Source of the DNA: Jaltomata sinuosa
Lineage: Eukaryota; Streptophyta; Magnoliopsida; Solanales; Solanaceae
DNA: 64,000 nucleotides
Reading direction: 5' to 3'
Assembly: GCA_003996215.1 (NCBI GenBank)
Contig: QJPP01001800.1
Coordinates: forward strand, 1-64,000
Shown: positions 1-9,600 of the stretch, one piece after another
How the letters are laid out: each line of letters opens with the position of its first letter
How positions within the stretch are numbered: the first letter of the stretch is position 1
Notes under the pieces: generated by a model
The model's database searches: none
Told to the model about the DNA's origin: nothing
The model's input: only the letters and a program-made list of their open reading frames with translations
Made by a program: the position numbers and the translations under genes

Positions 1-244
1 TGGCTCCGGGCGGTAGCGGTGGAACGACAATGGCGCCCGTAGCGCCAGCTCCATCTAAGTCGAGATCCTCATCATTCCTTGCGATCTCATCCTGCAGACC
101 ACCAACATTCAGATTTTGTTGGGCCTGCAGTTCTGCAGCGATCCTCGTTGCCTCTAGTTGTGCGGCCATATTCCGCCTCAATGTTCTAGCAAGCTCAGGG
201 TCGTAAGGTAAAATTTGTTCCCCCGAACTTCGGGTACTTGTCAT
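1..244 (-). CDS. Gag N-terminus of the E1 Athila-like element (partial)
   Basis: An ATG at 244 (minus strand) opens a frame of 81 codons that reaches the window edge without a stop. The peptide starts MTSTRSSGEQILPYDPELAR, then has an Ala/Arg/Gln-rich stretch likely to form a helix, followed by an acidic patch and a Val/Pro-rich tail. It lies 105 nt downstream of the tRNA-Asp primer site, which is where Gag begins in these elements. Gag forms the cytoplasmic virus-like particle in which reverse transcription occurs. The start was chosen because it is the first ATG after the primer site and the frame stays open. The conserved Gag core lies outside the window, so the assignment rests mainly on position. 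Confidence 0.7.
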   Translation of the reverse strand, partial: MTSTRSSGEQILPYDPELARTLRRNMAAQLEATRIAAELQAQQNLNVGGLQDEIARNDEDLDLDGAGATGAIVVPPLPPGA

Positions 245-348
245 GCACAACTGTGTACCCTGTCAAAGACAAAAACAACAAATAAACGTAAAGCAGGAAA
301 TTATGACTAAGAGTCAAATAAACACACCAGACTTAATTAACAACCGTA

Positions 349-367
349 CTCCCTGGCAACGGCGCCA
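349..367 (-). other. Primer-binding site of E1, tRNA-Asp type
   Basis: The minus strand reads TGGCGCCGTTGCCAGGGAG, which matches the tRNA-Asp-complementary site known from Athila elements (TGGCGCCGTTGCC followed by GGGGA) with one change. It sits 5 nt inside the LTR boundary. The tRNA paired here would prime minus-strand DNA synthesis. Confidence 0.85.
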
Positions 368-372
368 CTTTT

Positions 373-1703
373 TGATAGCGCCCAAACTACACCTCGAATT
401 AAAGAAGCGTAAGCGGTCGTAGTCAAATATAGAACCCAACAAAGGTTGGGGTCGAATCCCACAGAGAATATGGTGAAGATTAAGCCTTTAGTGAAGTATG
501 TGACTAATAGTCAATAATTTCCGGTAAAAAGGGGGGGTTTTGTGTAATCAACTTATAAACAAAACAAACGATTAATGTAGGAGTGATAATCAATAGGAGA
601 ATGAACTAGGGAAGTGTTTACCATGGCGTTGGTAACAATGTCGATCCTACGCTTAATCGGGTTCTTTTTATATGCGTGTCACGATGTGATTGAAGTAATG
701 GTATCGTCTAAACGTCTCTCGACCAAATAAACAAATTTCCTTTTCTATTCTCTCGACCTCGAAAAGATGTGCTTTTTAGATTTCAATCCTAAACATCAAG
801 TAGATTAATCTAGTTACAACATTAATCATTAGACGAGAGTTAGTAGTCTCGAATCCTTGTTGTTAATCAAGTTTCCCGGTTTTAATCTCTTTACTCAAGC
901 AAAATTAAACCTAGGCATGTTCTAATGTTTGCAACCACTAGAAAACGTTAAATAATGAATGATTAACAACGTGACAACATACATATTGAACCCGTCGCTA
1001 CCCGGAATCTATCTCGATACCTTAGCCATGGCTCCCACAACCCTAGTTGTGGGAGGTTTAGTTACTCATGCTAGTAGAAGAATAAAAGAAAGTCATATGC
1101 ATAATAAGGAAAAGAAATCCTTACAATGTATTGAGAACAATCTTTAATTATTCCAAGAACAAGAAACCAAAGATCCCAAGAACGAATCAAGAACAAGATT
1201 GAGGAGAAGGAAACCGTGTGTAGCGCGTTTCCCCTCTCAAAACTCGCTCAAAAATTCTCCTAAAATTATTGGAAAAACTTGGTTCAAAGCATAATAATGA
1301 AATTAACCTAACATAGGGTATTTATAGGAGTCTAGGAAACCAATTCCAAAAACGCTCGGATTCCGCGTCGCGGACTGCCTAAGTGTGACGGCCAGGGTGA
1401 CGGACCGTCACAGGGTTGACGGACCGTCGCCTGGACTGTCACCCTTAGGCAGTGGTGCTGCCTTGGCTGCTGCCTTGGTGTGACGGTTTGGGTGACGGAC
1501 CGTCACACCCTTGACGGACCGTCACCTGAACCGTCACTCTTATCCAGAATGTTCTTTTTCGCGTATTTCCGTCCGTTTCCGTGTTTGTTTCTATTTCCTA
1601 CAAATACAACATAAAAACATCAAAAACAACAATGGTTGCTTGAAAATGTACGATTGTTCTTAGTAAAAAGGAGTCGAAAGTGCCGTAAATTAGCGGCACA
1701 TCA
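373..1703 (-). repeat. 5' LTR of E1
   Basis: On the minus strand the LTR starts TGATGTGCCGC at 1703 and ends GGGCGCTATCA at 373, giving the TG...CA ends of an LTR, just before the primer site. A TATA-like word (TATAAATA on the minus strand) lies at 1319-1326. About 70-210 bp upstream of it is a cluster of TGACGGACCGTCA inverted repeats. I see no real ORF in the LTR; the small open frame at 959-1147 is chance. The partner LTR lies outside the window. Confidence 0.8.
1398..1524 (-). promoter_or_regulatory. Palindrome island upstream of the E1 TATA box
   Basis: The 13-mer TGACGG-A-CCGTCA, an inverted repeat with 6-bp arms around one base, is perfect at 1398-1410, 1493-1505 and 1512-1524. A fourth copy at 1417-1428 lacks the last base, and half-sites lie between. 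The TATA-like word at 1319-1326 is downstream in the direction of transcription. Position suggests upstream promoter elements or a methylation target; the function is inferred. Confidence 0.6.
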
Positions 1704-2640
1704 ATAAGGTGGACAAAGCAAAGAGAGCAAGGAATGATGCAAGGCCTTCTAGGAGTTTGAGTTATTTATTATCATCTCCTGCGTGGGATTGTTTATTTCT
1801 TGCATTTTCCCATTCCCTAAAGATTGTAGCCCCATTTGCTATTTAGTTGTAAATACTTCATCTCTTTTATTATTATTAATAAAAGCATATATTGGGGGTA
1901 ATGGATCAACTTAAAGGCGTATATCTCCTTCAAATTTGCTAGGCTCACCCTTGGCACAAAAAGGGTCACCCAATGTTAGGACGCACCAATTTTATATGCT
2001 ATTATGCTCTTGTGTTCTATAACTGTTTTGCGTGATATATGTCACTTTAAATTGAAGGTGAATTGGCCTACTACTATTTCTAATTTTCTAAATTCCATCA
2101 GCAAAAAAACTCACCTATGCAAAGTCCTACCAAATCACTCCTTGAGTTTTCCAAGTTTCTCAAGAAAAAATCAAAACTTTCTGTAACCCTTCTAAAAAAG
2201 CTTAATTCCTCAGGAAGGTTGACTTGCCATGGACCAAATAAATGATGCGTAAGAGGATGAAGGATATTCACCAAAAGATCATAGGAATGAAAGAACATAT
2301 TAAGGAAGATAAACCAGTGGACACAACCTTGGTAGCTAGATCCGCAAAAGTTGATGAAGAGATAGATCTTGAGGAGGAAAAGATATCCAAGATTATCATA
2401 AAGATAACACAGACGAAGGAGATGATTGACCGAACTGATGAGAAATACAAACAAGTGCTTAAAAGGTCATTGTTGGTCATAGGAAATGATGAAGAGTCTG
2501 TAAGAGAAAATGATGAACAAATCCAACTTCTTAACTTAGCCACGAACTATTGGGCCAACATCAGGGATGACTCCGTTTAGCCAACTAGGTTCAAATAAGT
2601 AAAGGGATGGATCACTCTCAAGGCTCACTCTCGGGAAAGT
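1704..2640 (+). other. Unassigned 5' segment left of the Tat gag remnants
   Basis: This is AT-rich DNA without a recognised domain. A frame at 2242-2580 encodes about 112 residues rich in Lys, Glu and Asp with heptad-like spacing (coiled-coil character) and ends in a stop. Ogre elements carry an extra ORF of unknown function upstream of gag, so this frame could be a remnant of one, but I see no motif that proves it. The minus-strand frames over the same stretch look like shadows. Confidence 0.35.
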
Positions 2641-2642
2641 AA

Positions 2643-3240
2643 TTGAAGGCATATGATCGCTCTATACTTAGAATTTACCATGCCTTAAAGGCTATGAGGG
2701 TCTTACACCCTGATCAGACCATGGGTTTATGGTGTAATCCCAAGGACGAGCACAAAAAGTATGCTTATCACCCACACCAGAGAGGTCATACTACCAATGA
2801 GTGCACTATGTTAAGGATCAAGATCCATGAGATGATCAATAATGGACAGATCAATAAAATGTGGGGACCCCACACCATGCTAGTTTGTGATAAGATAAGT
2901 CCTGGAATACCAATCACCCAAGATGTTCTGATCCGTCACTATGACTTCACTATATTCCATGACACATACATTGATATCTATTTAAAGTTGGTTCACAATG
3001 GAATAGTTGAGCCAATTAAAAAGAAAGCTGGGAAAATATCTAAAGCTTAGCGTAAGTGTAAGGAAATATGCCGCTATCATGCTGGAGCAGGAGGTCATGA
3101 CATTTAGAATTGTCGCATCTTCAAGATCGACCTAGAGCATCTCATTGATATAGGAAGGATCCAACTTGAATTCCCACTATACTACACATAAAAAGGAGGA
3201 GATGAAGCAAAGTATCAGTGATTAGAAGCTTTTAACGTAG
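2643..3240 (+). pseudogene. Gag zinc-finger remnant (Tat-like), two knuckle-like motifs
   Basis: A frame of 135 codons (2643-3050) contains YAYHPHQRGHTTNEC, followed after its stop by a second motif, CRYHAGAGGHDI-stop-NC, around 3068-3113. Both match the C/Y-x2-H-x(n)-GH-x4-C pattern of the nucleic-acid-binding knuckles in Tat Gag, each followed by a Leu/Ile-rich helix (IHEMINNGQI; LEHLIDIGRI). In-frame stops lie after 3050 and inside the second knuckle. A full Tat gag with its own knuckle follows at 3735-5808, so this looks like part of another Tat copy or a duplicated Gag tail. Confidence 0.45.
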
Positions 3241-3734
3241 CATAAGTTCCTTATATGTTGTTTTAGCATTTTTCTATTTCCTTCCTTGTAATGAAAATTA
3301 GTAAAAATGAATCAAAAAAACTATCCTTGTACCTCAACTACGTAGGGCCTGATTTCTCTTTTGTAAGATACGTAGGCAGCCTTTCAAGGCTTGGCCCCTA
3401 TATTTATAAAGTTTCATTCTCCCCCCATTTTGATAAAAATACTGAAGAGTTCAGATATCTGAAAAAGAAGATCAAGACTTGACACAAGTCAACTTTCTGT
3501 CAAAATCACCTACCCTAAAAAATTTAATGGGCAAATTCCTGTCCGTTGATCTTCCCTATTCAAAACCACTCATGGGTTGATTCACCTTCAATGAAGTGAC
3601 ACTTATGTGTTTAAATTCCTGTTTGATATTTTGCTGTGATTATTATGGATGAAATCTAATACATTTGCCTCTTGAGTTGTTTTTACTTTGCCAGGTAACA
3701 GAATAAAATGAATCTGATCTGTGTTGACTAACAA
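3241..3734 (+). other. Non-coding block with a Tat 3'-type motif
   Basis: At 3335-3394 the sequence has the block CAACTACGTAGGGCCTGATT...GATACGTAGGCAGCC, which recurs three times downstream of the E2 integrase (11026-11280). Elsewhere in E2 that block belongs to the 3' untranslated region, so its presence upstream of gag suggests a deletion-fused second copy. The frame at 3291-3482 spans the motif and is not a gene. Confidence 0.4.
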
Positions 3735-5808
3735 CTGGCAGAACACCTGTACTTTACCCATTCAAAAGCAAATAAAGATTCCTCCACTGATCGTTGCTTC
3801 TTAAAAGGCAAAGGCAAAATAACTGATAGTGATGGTGAAAATGCTTTAGCTATAAGAGACAATGTGATAGCAGAACAGAACGAGATGATCGTTGAACTTG
3901 CAATTAAAGTAGAGAAACTCCAAGAAGAAGTGCAAAAGGCTAAGGATATGACCAGTTTGGCCATCACCGCCAACACTCTGACCCGGAGCGACTCTCGTCC
4001 CCCTCTCCAATTTCCTCCGCATAACTCTCCTTTGACCAAAAATTGTCTGAGGAATATACCTTCCACTTCCATTCCAAGACCTTCCACTGATCCCATCTCC
4101 AGCAACCCTCCTCACATTGGATCCTCATACCAGGCCCACACTCTCCTCATCCAACATACCAACCCAATCAACAATCCCAATGCCTGCAACCCATAAAATC
4201 TCCCTCAAAATTACCAAAGTACACTGCCAAATACCTAGTATTCCCAGAACAATCACCATAATTTCACCAACCCACAAAAATTTACCTCCACATACCCAAA
4301 TGCTGCTCTGAATGAGCCTACCCCGCATATCCAGAATATGCCACCTTCTAACTTCCATGCCACAATAGAACCTTATCCTACTTTCCCAGAAAACCCTGAA
4401 CTCAACCATTATGAGGCAAATGAGAGAGAGCTAAAAGCCGTGGAGGACAGGTGAGATAAGGATATGATGCTAATTAGGGAAGAGATTGCTAGAATCAGAG
4501 AATCACGAGGTTTGCCTAATAAGGAGGGGTACAATTACGATGACCTTTACATCCATTCGGAGTTGGATTTACCAGAGGGATTTAAGATCCCTAAGTTTAA
4601 GACATTCAATGGCATTGGAAACCCCAATGCTCATTTGAGAAGCTATTGTGATCAAATGGTAGGAGCAAGAAAGAACGAATCACTACTGATGAGGTTGTTT
4701 AGCAGAAGCTTGAATGGTGAAGCGCTGGAGTGGTTTACCACCCAAGAGTTAAATAAGTGGTCCAGGTGGAGTGATTTAGCCAAAGACTTCGTCATAAGGT
4801 TTGCCTATAATATAGAGGTCATTCCATATCGGTACTCCTTGCATCACATTAAGCAGAAGTCAAACGAGCATTTTTGCGACTATGCTTATCACTAGAGAAA
4901 AGAAGCGGCAAGGGTCCGATCTCCCATGACTGAGGAGGAGATCAGCGCTGTGTTTATTTCCTCCTAAGAATAAAAGTTCTATGATAAAATGATATTGGCA
5001 GTCAAGGCCAAGTTTGCTAATTTGGTTATGATTGGCGAGACAATAAAGGAAGGTTTGAGAAGTGGAAATACTGCCAAGGTCTTAATGCAATAAGGATCTG
5101 CAGGGTTTCCTAGAAAGAAGAAAAAGGACGTATCTTCTGTTTCCTCTAGTCCAAGTACAACACCAAGAGGACCTTTCAGAGCCAATTTCAAGAGAACTCA
5201 CATACCATCAACCCACCCTTTAGCTTCACAAAATCCCCAACCAGTCTTCTATGCCCAAGCCACTTACCAAGCTCCATCACCAAATATTCAGCCCATTTAC
5301 CAAGCTCAACAATCAAATGATCAGCCCATTTACAAAGCTCCACAACCAAATGCTCAGCCCACTTACCAACCCCCTCCCTAAAATTTTCAAGTTTATCAAA
5401 GAGCTCTCAATAATCAAAACTACCACCAAGTTCCCCCTCCCATTAATCAGAATAATACCAATCTTCCCCGTCCGAACATAGAAAGGAAAGTTCCTCGAAA
5501 TTTTACCCAATTGGCTGAGACTAGAACTCAGTTATTTGAAAGGTTAAATGAAGCAAGGTTTATTCAGCCCATTCAGTCCAAACCTGGTAACACTGACTCC
5601 TGATTTTTCAGGGCTGACCGATATTGCTATTATCACTCCGAAGGAGCTGGACATGATACGGAGGATTGTATTAACCTGAAGCACAATATTCAGGATTTGA
5701 TTGATCATAGGGTTATTACGCTCCAGATGGCACCGCCGAATCTCATAAACAACCCACTTCCAAATCATGAAAGAACCACTATTAACATGATAGAGATCGA
5801 TGAGGAAT
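3735..5808 (+). pseudogene. E2 gag (Tat/Ogre), with several in-frame stops
   Basis: Gag packages element RNA in cytoplasmic particles. Domains in order: a coiled-coil-like stretch (about 3880-3950), a Pro/Asn/Thr-rich linker (4000-4420), the retrotransposon Gag core (about 4530-5090, containing LNGEALEWF), a Gln/Pro/Tyr-rich linker with a 33-bp repeat (5289-5387), and a knuckle CYYHSEGAGHDTEDC at about 5621-5665. One main frame is kept, but stops occur near 4195, 4453, 4893 (TAG where Trp is expected), 4965, 5090, 5380 and 5601. No good ATG opens the frame; it follows a stop at about 3730, next to a splice-acceptor-like TTTGCCAG near 3693. The assignment is strong on the Gag core and the knuckle. 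Confidence 0.75.
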
Positions 5809-5946
5809 AGAAGATAAGTAAGTCTATAGTACCAGCCAGTCCTAAGAAGCCAGAAGCATTATAGAAAGCTGTAGCCACTTTAAGTATCACCGAGAAACCA
5901 CAATTTGTTGTGCTAATGGCCCCTCATCAAGATTTTTCTTTAGTAC

Positions 5947-7243
5947 ATGCAAAAGGAAGAGTTTGTAGTAGAAGCCACCACAGCTTCTGGAATGACTAGA
6001 TCGGGAAGATGTTATATCCCCAAAGGCCTAGTTGATAATGCTTATAAGAAGGATCAGCAAAAGAGACCAATTACTAAAGGAGAAGCCGAGGAGTTTTGGA
6101 AAAGGATGCAATCGAAAAAATATTCGATTGTGAAGCATTTAGAGAAGACTCCTACTCAAATCTCTATTTGGACATTGCTCATGAGCTCTCAATATCATAG
6201 ACATGCTCTGCTCAAAGTACTCAGCGAAGTCTATGTGCCTACAGGCACAAGGGCAGAAAATTTAACTTCTATGGTGAGCCGGGTCATAGGAGGCCACCGA
6301 TTTATTTCAGCAATAATGAGATGCCTTTTGAAGGGCTAATGCATAACAAGGCTTTGCATGTCACCATCAAATGCCAAGACAATATTGTGAATAGAGTATT
6401 GATTGATGATGGATCAGGTTTGAACATTTGCCCACTGTCCACGCTTACCCAATTGGGCTGTGATTTAGGTAAAATTTGCCAAAGCAAGATTAATGTAAGA
6501 TCCTTCGATGGGGGTCAGAGGGACACCATTGGATAAGTCAAATTATACATCCATCTAGGACCTGCTGAGTTTTGTGCTAAGTACCAAGTGATGGAAATCA
6601 TTACCAGTTACAACCTGCTCTTTGGGAGGCTGTGGATCCATGCGGCTGGATCTGTGCTATCAACCCTACATTAGATGGTGAAGTTTGTCTGGGAAGACCA
6701 CAAGGTGGTTATCCACGGTGAGGGGAGTCACTTGAGCCATCCAAACGGCTGTGTTCCCGTGATAGAGGAATTTTCGAGAGAGAGTAACTTTAATACCAGG
6801 CATATTATTAATTCTACTGGAGAAGATCTTGCTCCGCAAATGACAATGCCGCCGGTCTACAAAATGCTCGCCACTACTATGCTGAGAAGTGGTTTTGAGC
6901 CTTGGTTTAGATTGGGTAAGAATTCTGATGGCATTACCGAGCCGGTAAGGATCCCAGGGCAACTATCCAAGCATGGATTGGGATATGTGCTTGAAGGAGA
7001 CAAGACAAAGCACAAGGAGAGGGTGCATTTAGGGTTGCCAAAGCCATTACCTCACCTATATCAGTCATTCCCTATACGTGATAGTTGATCAAGTGACGTC
7101 CTGGGAGATGGAATAGGGGATTTACTTAGTGAATGTTATGCTGTATTGGAAGAGATCCCCGAGGCAACCAGAATAAAAAAATCCAAGCCAGGTGAACAGT
7201 TGCAAAATTGTATCTCTACTCCTCTCATGACTCCCAGTCATCT
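5947..7243 (+). pseudogene. E2 protease region with a G-patch-like segment (first pol exon)
   Basis: The segment starts with a conserved Tat linker (GEAEEFWKRMQ...IVKHLEKTP, 5947-6310). A frameshift near 6321-6337 moves to the frame carrying the aspartic protease core: NRVLIDDGSGLNICPLSTL at about 6390-6450. DDGS stands where retropepsins usually have D-T/S-G; I recall this variant from Tat elements. Another stop at 6534 interrupts it. From 6675 an open frame of 137 codons has a segment at 6858-6986 ending LSKHGLGY that fits the G-patch pattern (Leu-Gly-Lys ... Gly-Ile ... Gly-Leu-Gly). Coding resemblance continues past a stop at 7086 to a candidate splice donor at 7246. The protease would cleave the polyprotein. 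Confidence 0.7.
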
Positions 7244-7245
7244 GG

Positions 7246-7487
7246 GTAGATAAAACTTTGTTTTTATGAAAATTGGTGATGGTCTGGATAAGGCCGACTC
7301 ACCCTTTATGTTTTATTTTCCTCATACTATTTTTACTGCTTTCTAAAAGGCTTAGACTCGCACTTGTGTGAGACATAGCCAAAGTTTGTAAAAATCTTCT
7401 GATTTTCAATGAAAAGCCTCCCTCATTGTGAAGACCCTTGCCATTTTTAGCTTATTATTATCTAACTTATTATGTTTGTGATTTCAG
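7246..7487 (+). other. Candidate spliced intron between protease and RT (Ogre-type)
   Basis: Coding resemblance stops at about 7243 and resumes at about 7488. The gap starts with a donor-like GTAGAT at 7246 and ends with TGTTTGTGATTTCAG at 7473-7487. A branch-point-like CTAAC lies at about 7462-7466, and the interval is T-rich with several stops. Ogre elements are known for an intron at exactly this place, which when spliced joins gag-protease to RT. The boundaries are inferred from sequence only. Confidence 0.6.
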
Positions 7488-8736
7488 TAATAATAGATTA
7501 AAATCTGCCAATGTCATGTCATGCCAAGTGCCTAATGAACAAATCAACGTAGATGACGATGAATTCGAAGAATATGATGAAGAGACTATGGTCCCTGAAT
7601 AGTTAATAAAAGAGCTAAAAGATTTTAAAAACTAGGAAAAGCCCAACCTAGAAGAGACTGAGGTAGTCAACTTTGGTGATGGCGAAGAAGTCAAAGGAAC
7701 CAGAATCAGTGTTCATCTGATAGAAGCACAGAAAAAAGAACTCATTAGATTACTCAGAGAGTACATTGACATTTTTGCTTGGGCCTATAGTGAAATGTCC
7801 GGGTTGAGTACATACATTGTATCTCACAAGTTTCCCATCAATCCAGGATTCAACACAGTAAAGCAGAAAACTCAAAAGTTTAAGCCAGACTTGAGTCTAA
7901 GAATCAAGGAAGAAGTTACCAAACAGATCGAATAAGAAGTGGTAGAGGTCACAAAGTGGCCAACTTGGTTGGCCAATATTGTCCCAGTACCAAAGAAGGA
8001 TGGGAAAATTAGGATCTGTGTTGATTATCGAGACTTGAAAAAAGCCAATCCTGAGGATAATTTTTGTATACCCAATATACACATCCTCATTGACAATTGT
8101 GCAAAGCACGAGATGCAGTCCTTTGTGGATTACTTTACTGGGTATCATTAGATCCTAATGGATGAAGAAGATGCAGAAAAAATGGACTTTACTACACCTT
8201 GGGGTGTTTATCAATACCGAGTGATGCCATTCGGCCTTAAGAATGTAGGTTCCACGTACATGAGGGCTATGAAAACCATATTCTATGATATGATTCATGA
8301 AGATATCAAAGTATATATAGATGATGTGATTATCAAGTCCTGCGAGAGTTCGGATCACTTGACTCATTTAAGGAAGCTTTTTGATCGACTATGGAAGTAC
8401 TACCTAAAGCTGAACCCCGCCAAGTGTGATTTTGGGGTGCTAGCTAGCAAGTTATTAGGCTTCATAGTCAGTAGAAGAGGCATTGAATTTGACCCTTCAA
8501 AATTCAAGGCCATCCGGTACCTGCCTCCGTTAAAGACCAAGAAAGAAGTCATGAGCTTCTTGGGAAGATTAAACTATATCAGACGGTTCATAGCCCAGTC
8601 TATGGTCATTTGTAAACCCATGTTCAAGCTGTTGAAGAAGGATGCACCGACTAACTGGACAGAAGAGTGTCAACAAGATTTTGACCGTATTAAGAGTTAT
8701 TTATCCAGTCCACCAGTGTTAGTTCCTCCAAGATAA
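7488..8736 (+). pseudogene. E2 reverse transcriptase (Tat), broken by stops
   Basis: RT copies the element RNA into DNA. After an acidic leader (NEQINVDDDEFEEYDEE) come the conserved blocks: VPVPKKDGKIRICVDYRDL near 7984-8040, PWGVYQYRVMPFGLKN near 8197-8250, the catalytic YIDD at 8314-8325 after KV, and LGFIVSRRGIEFDP near 8455-8500. The connection SFLGRLNYIRRFI follows at about 8555. Stops occur at 7600, 7636, 7933, 8149 (TAG for the Gln of GYHQI) and 8734, so no functional enzyme can be made. Family assignment is secure. Confidence 0.88.
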
Positions 8737-9600
8737 GGGAGCCCACTATTGCCATACTTGTCAGTCTCAGATAATGCATTTGGATATGTACTGGGCAACA
8801 TGATGAAAGCGGAAAGAAAGATCGAGCAATTTACTACTTAAGCAAGAAGTTCACTCCATACGAGGCTCATTACACCCTATTAGAAAGGACCTATTGTTCC
8901 TTAACGTGGGTTGCCCAGAAGCTGAGACATTACTTGTCGTCATATATGACATATCTCATTTCCAGAATGGATCCTTTGAGGTACATATTCCAGAAGGCCA
9001 TGCATACGGGGAAATTGGCCAAGTGGCAAATATTGCTAAGTGAGTTTGACATTGTATATGTAACTCAGAAGGCAATCAAGGTACAATACCTAGCAGATCA
9101 TTTAGTGGAAAATCCAATTGATAAAGATTATGAGCCACTTCGAACTTACTTCCCAGATGAAAAAGTCTTAATCGTAGGAGAAGATATAGCAGAAGCATAC
9201 TCCGGTTGGAGAATGTTGTTTGATGAAGCAGTTAATTTCAAAGGTTCAGGTATTGGAGCAGCTCTGGTATCAGAATTTGGTCAGCATTATCTAGTAATAG
9301 CCAAACTCCATTTCCTTTGCACTAACAACATAGCAGAGTACGAAGCTTGTATTCTCAGCATCAGATTGTCCATTGATATGGATGTTCAAGAATTATTTGT
9401 CTTCGACGATTCTGATTTGCTAATTCATCAAGTCCAAGGGAAATAGGTTGTGAAGAACTCCAAGATCTCACTCTATGTGAAATTGGTGCAAAGATTGTGC
9501 AAGAGGTTCAAGGAGATCAAATTCATTCATATTCCGAGGATTCAAAATGAGTTTGCCGATGACTTAGCAACCATATCCTCCCTGATTCAACATCCTGATC
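8737..9600 (+). pseudogene. E2 RNase H plus a second, archaeal-type RNase H
   Basis: RNase H removes the RNA strand of the RNA/DNA hybrid. A frameshift after 8736 moves to the frame with YYLSKKFTPYEAHYTLLERT and then KLAKWQILLSEFDI (8820-9060), the usual gypsy RNase H. A second RNase H-like domain follows: WRMLFDEAVNFKGSGIGAAL (9207-9266), with NNIAEYEACI (9328-9357) and a DSDLLIHQVQGK block ending in a stop at 9444. In the next segment HIPRIQNEFADDLA (9527-9568) supplies the last acidic residue. This duplicated RNase H before integrase is characteristic of Tat/Ogre. The first catalytic Asp of the second domain is visible as FDEAV. Confidence 0.8.

Larger units (their letters stand above)
1..1703 (-). 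mobile_element. E1: 5' end of an Athila-like Ty3/gypsy retrotransposon (runs off the left edge)
   Basis: Reading on the minus strand, the order is a 1.33-kb LTR (1703 to 373), a 5-nt spacer, a primer-binding site complementary to tRNA-Asp (367 to 349), a short leader, and an open gag start at 244 that continues past the window edge. A tRNA-Asp primer and an LTR of the form TGAT...ATCA are typical of the Athila branch of plant Ty3/gypsy elements. Only the 5' end is visible, so the target-site duplication cannot be checked; its right-hand copy would be 1704-1708 (ataag). The element abuts E2-type sequence, so it probably inserted into that element or next to it. Confidence 0.85.

Noticed and set aside
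5251..5481. Frame encoding repeated PFTKLHNQM-like peptides
   Set aside because: It is the shadow of the 33-bp Gag linker repeat in the correct frame.
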